The position numbers and the translations under genes were made by a program. From positions 1 through 39,323 of the forward strand of contig BPII01000022.1 of the NCBI GenBank assembly GCA_026004035.1: a stretch of DNA of 39,323 nt, in the 5' to 3' direction. Of the stretch, positions 33,767-39,323 are shown piece after piece. How positions within the stretch are numbered: position 1 is the stretch's first letter; every line of letters starts with the position of its first letter. The notes under the pieces are model-generated. The model was not told the origin of the DNA and searched no databases. It worked only from the letters and a program-made list of their open reading frames with translations. This DNA is from Candidatus Sericytochromatia bacterium (GTDB lineage Bacteria; Cyanobacteriota; Sericytochromatia; UBA7694; JACMQJ01).

Positions 33767-34806
33767 TTAGCACAACTTACACACTCTTCTTTTTTTTCCG
33801 GAAATTCAGCTCTTAATGCTATTGAACGAACATAATAAACTGTTTTACATCCTTTTTTCCAAGCATTAAGATATAAATCATAAATATCTTTTGCTTTTAT
33901 ACCATTGTTTAAATTTAAACATAATTCCATACTTATTCCTTGGTCTGTCCATTTTTGTATTACTGATACTGCATTTATGACATCATTTTGATTCATATTT
34001 TTATTTTCTTGATAATACCAAAAAGTTTCTTTAGATAAAAAAGGAGGACATATTGGAACGTTACCATTGCTAGCTTTATCTATAAAAAACTTGCTATATA
34101 CTGGTAAAACACTTGCACTACATCCCATTAATAAACTTGTACTAGTGTTTGGTGCTATTGCAAATAATCCACCATTTCTAATGCCAAAATTTTTAATATC
34201 ATTTATTAAATCTATCCAATATTCTCTTGGTATATATGTATTATTGCTTCTAAACCAATCTTCGTTTTTACCAATTATTATTCCTTTGCTCCAATCACTA
34301 CCATAATATTTAGGATATACTCCTCTTTCTTTTGCAAGATTTACAGATTCTTTTATTCCATAATAAGCTATGCTTTCATATAATTTTTCAATTTCTTCTA
34401 AACCATTTTTATAGAGAAGTTTATTTTTTACTAAATAATCAGCTAATCCCATAGAACCAATACCTAATATTCTATATTCATTGTTATGTTTATCAGCTTC
34501 TAAAACTGGAGGTGTAGATATATCTATTGTATTATCAAGTATTCTTACACTTAAAGAAGTCATTTTTTCTAATTCATGCTCTTCTATACAAGATAAATTT
34601 AAACTTACTAAATTACAACAATGTAATTCACCTGCTTGTATTGTTTTTGTTATTATATTTTTATTTTCATCTATTTCTTTCTTTAAAATTTTAGAAGGTT
34701 TAAAATTAGAAAATGATTCTGTACAAAGGTTAGCATTACCAATCATTCCACAATGTTTATTTGGATTTATATTATTTACCGTATCTTTAAAAAAGACATA
34801 AGGCAT
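33763..34806 (-). CDS. nrdA: Ribonucleotide reductase class Ia large subunit, C-terminal part
   Basis: This frame holds the second half of NrdA. It has FKDTVNNINPNKH, NANLCTESF, NLVSLNLSCIEEHELE with the catalytic-site Cys, the finger loop, IAPNTSTSLLMGCSASVLPVYS near residues 216-237 and the C-terminal redox pair ECVSCAN. The frame starts in the middle of a conserved block, and its Met is internal: MPYVFFKD continues VVETG from the upstream frame. One base too many in a T6 run (about 34833-34828) breaks the gene. Restored NrdA has 764 residues, the normal length. The enzyme makes deoxyribonucleotides with NrdB. Confidence 0.9.
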   Translation of the reverse strand: MPYVFFKDTVNNINPNKHCGMIGNANLCTESFSNFKPSKILKKEIDENKNIITKTIQAGELHCCNLVSLNLSCIEEHELEKMTSLSVRILDNTIDISTPPVLEADKHNNEYRILGIGSMGLADYLVKNKLLYKNGLEEIEKLYESIAYYGIKESVNLAKERGVYPKYYGSDWSKGIIIGKNEDWFRSNNTYIPREYWIDLINDIKNFGIRNGGLFAIAPNTSTSLLMGCSASVLPVYSKFFIDKASNGNVPICPPFLSKETFWYYQENKNMNQNDVINAVSVIQKWTDQGISMELCLNLNNGIKAKDIYDLYLNAWKKGCKTVYYVRSIALRAEFPEKKEECVSCAN

Positions 34807-36058
34807 TCCTGTTTCTACAACAGTTTTTAAAAAACATTTTAAATAATTCTTTTGCTTTTACTACCTTTTTAAACTCTAGTTCCTCTAGTTCTAAAAATGT
34901 GTATTTTTCTTCAAACTCTTTGCCATAAAGTTCAGCTAGTTCTATATTATATTTTTTTCTAACTTCATAAGGATCAAGAAGTGTCCAATCTTTATTTTCT
35001 TCTACTCTTTTCATAAATAAATCAGGTATAACTATTTGTGGAAAAATATCAAATGCTTTTTTTCTATGGTCACCATTTTCAGTTTGACAATGTAAAAATT
35101 CTTCGATATCATAATGCCAAATATCAAGAGCTACAGTTATAGCTCCTGCTCTTGCACCTTGCTGATTAACAGCTATACCTGTATCATTTATAAGTTTCAC
35201 CCAAGGCATAACACCAGAACTAGCACCTTTAACATTTTTTATATAAGAACCGGCACATCTTATTCTACTTATATTAACACCACAACCACCAGCATTTTTA
35301 CTTATTTGTGCTAATTGATCCAATGTATAATAAATACTATCTAAATCATCATCCATGGCACCTATAAAGCAAGATGCTAAGTTTCCATTAGGTTTTCTTA
35401 AATTTAATAATATAGGTGTTGCTAAACTTATTTTTCTTGAAGCTATGGCATGATAAAATTCTTTTGCAATCTGAATTCTATTTTCTTTCTTTTCAGGTAA
35501 TGCTAATAGTAATGATATACTTAAAAACATTTCTTGAGGTTTTTCAAATTCTTTTCCATTGAGTTTTACTAAATACCTATTAGTTAGTATGTTCATTCCA
35601 GCATAATCAAATCCGAAATCATATTCTTCTTTTAATTCTTTTCTAAAATTTTCTATTTCCTTTTTAGAGTATTCTTCTAAAATTGTTTTATCATAAACAT
35701 TATTCTCAACTGCCATTTGTAAAAACTCATAATAATCATTTACATATCTACTACTTTTTGGATTATTTCTATTTATACAAGCTAATTTTATATATGTTTC
35801 TAGAACTATTCTTGAAGCAACAAAACGCCATTTTAAATTTTCAAAATCATCTATATTTGTTAATGAAACTGCTTTTTTTATAAGTAATTTGTTTAAATCA
35901 CTTGATTTAACTATATTTAAATCTAAATCTTCTATATAATCAACTAATATCTCCTTATTTACATTTATCTGGTAAATAGCTTTTTCTAGTGATTTGGATA
36001 ATTTTTCTCTACTAAAATCTTCAATTTTCTTATTTCTTTTTTCTATAAATTTAACCAT
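34787..36058 (-). CDS. nrdA: Ribonucleotide reductase class Ia large subunit, N-terminal part
   Basis: ATG 36058 follows the nrdB stop by one base. A longer frame from 36082 only adds overlap with nrdB. An ATP-cone-like N-terminus comes first (VKFIEKRNKKIEDFSREKL), then SLATPILLNLRKPNGNLASC with the first redox Cys near residue 240, GGCGVNISRIRCAGS, and SGVMPWVKLINDTG, all NrdA hallmarks. At KELFKMF the frame slips into FKNCCRNRNALCLF and stops. With T5 in place of T6 it reads FLKTVVETGMPYVFF and joins the downstream part. The presence of an ATP cone suggests normal dATP control. Confidence 0.9.
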   Translation of the reverse strand: MVKFIEKRNKKIEDFSREKLSKSLEKAIYQINVNKEILVDYIEDLDLNIVKSSDLNKLLIKKAVSLTNIDDFENLKWRFVASRIVLETYIKLACINRNNPKSSRYVNDYYEFLQMAVENNVYDKTILEEYSKKEIENFRKELKEEYDFGFDYAGMNILTNRYLVKLNGKEFEKPQEMFLSISLLLALPEKKENRIQIAKEFYHAIASRKISLATPILLNLRKPNGNLASCFIGAMDDDLDSIYYTLDQLAQISKNAGGCGVNISRIRCAGSYIKNVKGASSGVMPWVKLINDTGIAVNQQGARAGAITVALDIWHYDIEEFLHCQTENGDHRKKAFDIFPQIVIPDLFMKRVEENKDWTLLDPYEVRKKYNIELAELYGKEFEEKYTFLELEELEFKKVVKAKELFKMFFKNCCRNRNALCLF

Positions 36059-36059
36059 A

Positions 36060-37115
36060 TTAAATTTCGTCCCAACCTTCAATAGCTATTGATTGAGAAT
36101 AATTTGTTACTGTAGCTTCAAAAAAGTTACTTTTTATATCTTCACCTTTATTATCAGCTAATTTTTCTAAATGTGAATAAGGATTTTCATTAAAATTTGA
36201 GTATAGTTCTTTAAATCCTAAATCTTTTATTCTTTTATTTGCCAAATATTTTGTATATTTTTCTGTGTTTTTTTTATCCATTCCAAGTATATTATTACCA
36301 ATAGCATGATTTGTCCATTGTATTTCTTGCTCTACAGCTATTGAAAATAACTCATGAACATCTTTCTCTTTTATAAGATTATCATTTTCTAAATTTAGTT
36401 CTCTTATTATGTTTTTAAATAGCTCTACATGGGTAGCTTCATCCCTATTTATATATCTTATTTCATCAGAAGTTCCAAGCATAAGATTTTTGTTAGCTAA
36501 ATTATAAAAAAACATAAAACCATTATAAAAATATAGACTTTCCAATATATAATTAGCTATTATAACTTTTGAAAAATTTTTAAGAGTTGGATTATTACTA
36601 AAATCTTGATATATTTCAGCTATATATTTATTACGTTCAAGAAGTATTTTATCATCTCTCCATAATTCATAAACTTGATTTCGTCTATCAGCTGGAATAA
36701 CACTTTCTAATATATAAGCATAACTTTGAGAATGTATAACTTCTTGAAAATCTTGTATAGCTAGTAATACACTTATCTCTGGAGCAGTTATGTAATCTGA
36801 TATTCTAGGTATATTTGTTGTTTGAATACTATCTAAAAATGTTAAAAAAGAAATTATTCTTTCAAATGCTAAAACTTCGTCTTTTGATAATCTTTTAAAG
36901 TCTAAAGAATCTTTTGAAAGATCTACTTTTTCAGGTATCCAAAAATTGGATAACATAACTCTATAAAGAGTTTTTGCCCAAGTATATTTTATAAAATTAA
37001 GATTAAATAAATTTGTAGTATTACCTTTAATAATTTTTCTATTTAATATATCATCATTTCCTTTTGTATTAAAAATATTTTTTTTAACTAACAAATTATC
37101 AATGCTTATTGTCAT
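36060..37115 (-). CDS. nrdB: Ribonucleotide reductase class Ia small subunit
   Basis: The 351-aa protein has the diiron/tyrosyl-radical motifs of NrdB: FQEVIHSQSYAYILE with the radical Tyr near residue 129 and metal ligands Glu and His just before it, LESLYFYNGFMFFY, and RDEATHVELFKNII with the second Glu/His pair. It makes the radical used by NrdA. It is the first gene of the pair, with AAGGA before ATG 37115. A possible TTGACA lies at 37205-37200 on this strand without a clear -10. No NrdR box was seen by eye. Confidence 0.95.
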   Translation of the reverse strand: MTISIDNLLVKKNIFNTKGNDDILNRKIIKGNTTNLFNLNFIKYTWAKTLYRVMLSNFWIPEKVDLSKDSLDFKRLSKDEVLAFERIISFLTFLDSIQTTNIPRISDYITAPEISVLLAIQDFQEVIHSQSYAYILESVIPADRRNQVYELWRDDKILLERNKYIAEIYQDFSNNPTLKNFSKVIIANYILESLYFYNGFMFFYNLANKNLMLGTSDEIRYINRDEATHVELFKNIIRELNLENDNLIKEKDVHELFSIAVEQEIQWTNHAIGNNILGMDKKNTEKYTKYLANKRIKDLGFKELYSNFNENPYSHLEKLADNKGEDIKSNFFEATVTNYSQSIAIEGWDEI

Positions 37116-37451
37116 ATTTTTTTCCTTAAAGAATCTAGGTATTAAATAATAATATCTATAAATTTATTTTTTGGTTATGAGTTCAAAAAAAAAATTTTTT
37201 GTCAAGTTTATGATTAATATAAATAAAATTAATTTGATTAAAATTAAAGACATAAAAAAGTAAAAAAGAAATAAAAATTTATTTTTTGATAAAAAATTGA
37301 ATATAAAAAACTAAAAATAAAAATATCGTTTTTTTATGATTTTAATTTTTATAAAGTTTTTTGAAATTTAACTTAATTAAATCTAATTTATATTTACTAT
37401 ATTAAGTTTTAAATTTTAAAATAATCTTATTATTATTTTTAAAATATCAAG
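37116..37451. other. Divergent intergenic region of nrdB and TPR gene
   Basis: This is 336 bases of nearly pure A/T with no gene, no GC-rich hairpin and no repeat related to those elsewhere. It contains an A10T6 tract at about 37185-37200. It must hold the promoters of the two divergent genes, but apart from the TTGACA noted for nrdB none can be picked out with confidence. Confidence 0.5.
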
Positions 37452-37874
37452 ATGACAGAAAAAATTGATTATTTTAATCTAGGATTAGAACAATATAATA
37501 ATTATGAACCTTACGATAAGGTTATAGAAACTTTTGAAAAAGGATTAAAAGAAAATCCTAATGATTCAAGTATATATACTTGCCTAAGCTGGCTCTACAT
37601 GTTAAGAAATAATGGTAATGATAGAAAAAAAGCTATAGATTTTGCAAAAATTGCTTTAAAATGCGAACCTACGAATGCACAAGCACAATATAATTTAGTT
37701 TTATTATACATGCTTACTGGACGTAAAGGTATTAGACAAGAATTTGAAAAAGCTGTATCTATGAGTAAAGAACAAGATTTGGAAGCAGCAAAAAATAACT
37801 TAAAGGAAGCACTTAAAAGAGAAGGAAGTATTCCAGAAATTGAAAAACTTTTAAAATGGTTAAATGAACTTTAA
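37452..37874 (+). CDS. Tetratricopeptide repeat protein
   Basis: The 140-aa protein consists of about three TPR units: FNLGLEQYNNYEPYDKVIE with TFEKGLKENPNDS, IYTCLSWLYMLRNNG with AIDFAKIALKCEPTN, and AQYNLVLLYMLTGRKG. An amphipathic C-terminal helix follows (IEKLLKWLNEL). There is no signal peptide. It is likely a scaffold for protein contacts; the partner is unknown. No clear ribosome-binding site precedes ATG 37452. Confidence 0.78.
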   Translation: MTEKIDYFNLGLEQYNNYEPYDKVIETFEKGLKENPNDSSIYTCLSWLYMLRNNGNDRKKAIDFAKIALKCEPTNAQAQYNLVLLYMLTGRKGIRQEFEKAVSMSKEQDLEAAKNNLKEALKREGSIPEIEKLLKWLNEL

Positions 37875-37915
37875 TATTGTTCTAAAATAACTTTTTTTAA
37901 TTCCTCATAAGATAA

Positions 37916-38302
37916 AGACAAAGTAGTAGATATAAGACCACTCAAAACAGAAGTAACCTTGAACGAACTCATAAAAGACAAACACTACAAGATGAAATTA
38001 GACATACTATTACATCTAAACCCAGTAAAAGTTGTGAAGAATTTTGGGAAGAATACAGGAAAGCAGAGAACGGATATGAAAGAATCCAGATAATCAAGAA
38101 ATACAACATCCTAAGAAACTAAAACATACTATTCATAGACACCATCACAATAGACATAGACAGCAAATACGAAGAAGTAGAGTCAGTATTAAAGAAACTA
38201 ATAAAAGAGTTAAACATACCAGAAGAAACAATAAAAATAATAAAAACAAAAGAAAAGTTGCCAAAAAAGTTGTGTTTATACATATTTGAAATCAGTCTAT
38301 AA
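37916..38302 (+). pseudogene. Foreign gene remnant, interrupted by one stop
   Basis: One frame reads about 128 codons from 37916 to TAA 38300-38302, with a single internal TAA at 38120-38122. Segments include LERTHKRQTLQDEIRHTI, FWEEYRKAENGYERIQIIKK, and after the stop ILFIDTITIDIDSKYEEVES. The last resembles the acidic strand of plasmid or phage replication/primase proteins, but this is weak. Codons such as AAC, GAC, ATC, AGG and CTC are much commoner here than in neighbouring genes, which indicates another origin. No start codon with a ribosome-binding site is visible. Confidence 0.45.
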
Positions 38303-38303
38303 A

Positions 38304-38414
38304 ATGTTTTTATGGTTTTCATACACAAGATTTAAGACAACTCTCTCTGTTGAAGGTTATGTTAATCATGTTTTATTAGTATTACTATCTTATCAAGTAA
38401 AAAAATCTTTTTAG
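38304..38414 (+). other. Short frame ending at the dispersed repeat, possible transposase scrap
   Basis: ATG 38304 to TAG 38412-38414 encodes 36 residues including LSVEGYVNHVLLVLLSYQVK. It runs directly into copy 3 of the dispersed 30-bp repeat. Position at an element border suggests the tail of a transposase or other element gene, but the match is too short to name. It may be non-coding. Confidence 0.25.
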
Positions 38415-38441
38415 CTAATTTTTAATTTCATTGTTAAGGTT
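38412..38441 (+). repeat. Dispersed 30-bp repeat, copy 3
   Basis: The block from TAGCTAATTTTTAATTTC to ATTGTTAAGGTT matches copies near 4385-4414 and 8459-8488, about 25 of 30 bases to the latter. Same orientation as both. It borders the foreign remnant at 37916-38414. Confidence 0.55.
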
Positions 38442-38564
38442 ATAAAATTAAGTTGATTAAAATCAATTTCTAGGTTGTGTCAAATCAATCACATTTTTTA
38501 CAATTAAATTTATAATTATTATTAAAAATTTTAAACATAGTTTTCTAGGAGTTTATCTAAATAA

Positions 38565-39323
38565 ATGGAATTACAGAAAAATATTTTAATTTTAGGAAAT
38601 GAAAATAAAATAAATTCTATATTAGAAGAATTGCAGGATTATAACTCTAAATATAAATTGTCGGTTACAATAATTAATTCATTAAAAGATTTATTTTCTA
38701 TATTAATGAATAATGAAAAAATAGATTTATTATGCATATTAGATAATTTAGATAATATAAAACAAGAAGAAATAATATTAAATATATATCAAAGTGATAG
38801 TTTATTTAAGCCATATACTATTTTTATAAATACTTTTGACAATAAAGAAAAATTAAATTCAATACTAATAAGCAACAATTCTATATATGAACAAGAACAT
38901 AAAGTTCAATTTATAAATGAAAAGTTGGATTTTTATGCAAATTTAGAAAAACATTTTTCTGAAAGTTATTTCTCTGGAGTTACAAGTGACTATAATCTTT
39001 TTGAATTATTTTTATTGATAGAAAAACTTAACAAAACAGGTGTTCTTAATGTAAGGTCTAATAATTCAAATGCATATTTTGAATTTTATTTTAAAGATGG
39101 AAAATTGATAAGTGCTTATGGTAATAATGGATATTTTCCTATAACAAAACTTGATGCTATAAAAGAATTTTTTAAAGAAAATAACTATAGGAATTCTAAT
39201 TTTGAGTTTTTAGGTGATGTTTCAGTTCCAGATATTCATTTTAATGAAGAGACATCTAAAATTATTTCTAATGTTTATAAATTATTTAAAATTAATTCAG
39301 AGAATATAAAATCACAAACTTTC
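38565..39323 (+). CDS. DUF4388/PATAN-like protein, runs off the right edge
   Basis: ATG 38565, with an AGGAG site 13 nt upstream, opens a frame of 253 codons with no stop before the window ends. The first 110 residues resemble a receiver-like alpha/beta fold (ILILGNENKINSILEEL, LLCILDNLDNIKQEE) but lack a clear phosphoacceptor context. Residues from about 140 on (SDYNLFELFLLIEKLNKTG, then VLNVRS and FEFYFKDGKLISAYGN) match the DUF4388/PATAN domain found in cyanobacterial and myxobacterial signalling and motility proteins. The missing C-terminus may hold another signalling domain. Confidence 0.72.
   Translation, partial: MELQKNILILGNENKINSILEELQDYNSKYKLSVTIINSLKDLFSILMNNEKIDLLCILDNLDNIKQEEIILNIYQSDSLFKPYTIFINTFDNKEKLNSILISNNSIYEQEHKVQFINEKLDFYANLEKHFSESYFSGVTSDYNLFELFLLIEKLNKTGVLNVRSNNSNAYFEFYFKDGKLISAYGNNGYFPITKLDAIKEFFKENNYRNSNFEFLGDVSVPDIHFNEETSKIISNVYKLFKINSENIKSQTF

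Noticed and set aside
37185..37206. A10T6 near-palindrome as a regulator site
   Set aside because: Such tracts are expected by chance in this base composition and match no known operator.
38119..38328. Minus-strand 69-aa frame
   Set aside because: It is the complement of the foreign remnant, whose plus-strand reading has better protein character.

Overview
The window is very AT-rich DNA from a Gram-negative-type bacterium: it has lipoprotein signal peptides with lipoboxes, an SLH-domain protein and OmpR-type regulators. A non-photosynthetic relative of the cyanobacteria (Vampirovibrionia/Melainabacteria or Sericytochromatia) is a reasonable guess. It rests on the DUF4388/PATAN-like protein, the RpaB-like regulators, ElbB, and a YgfZ-TPR fusion; this is inference, since no rRNA or other marker is present. 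No tRNA, rRNA or CRISPR array was found.

Layout. (1) 1-4180, plus strand: a compact piece of a contractile-tail prophage: portal C-terminus, GH108 lysozyme, holin, MuF-type head protein with a possible C-terminal toxin domain, an unknown gene, gp25 and gpJ baseplate proteins. It is cut off at 4181 by remnants of what look like insertion-sequence ends. (2) 4181-8489: a repeat-bounded cassette holding a 51-aa basic protein, a double AAA+ ATPase and a coupled coiled-coil protein. (3) 8490-12533, minus strand: an apparent operon of a SopB/IpgD-family phosphoinositide phosphatase, an SGNH hydrolase and a CPBP membrane protease. (4) 12647-18323, minus: two large lipoproteins with BIG2, TIG and formylglycine-generating-enzyme-like domains plus a small lipoprotein. 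(5) 18428-22935, minus: a CDF metal exporter, a frame-broken YgfZ-TPR gene with an unknown partner, and a lipid kinase. (6) 23031-33766: housekeeping and regulation: an orphan response regulator, ElbB, succinyl-CoA ligase alpha, a soluble PhoR-like kinase with PhoB-like regulator, M20 dipeptidase, SLH protein, AspRS, SerA and a divergent archease. (7) 33763-37115, minus: class Ia ribonucleotide reductase (nrdB-nrdA). (8) 37452-39323: a TPR protein, a foreign gene remnant, and the start of a DUF4388-like protein.

The most notable content is the SopB-type phosphatase, a family best known as type III effectors acting on host phosphoinositides. Its reading frame is broken at an A8 tract. At least nine genes in the window carry single-base frame breaks, several in A or T runs and some in genes expected to be functional (nrdA, ygfZ, diacylglycerol kinase). 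Either the assembly carries homopolymer indel errors, or this organism tolerates slippage at such tracts. The two readings cannot be separated from the sequence alone, and every broken-gene call here should be read with that in mind.
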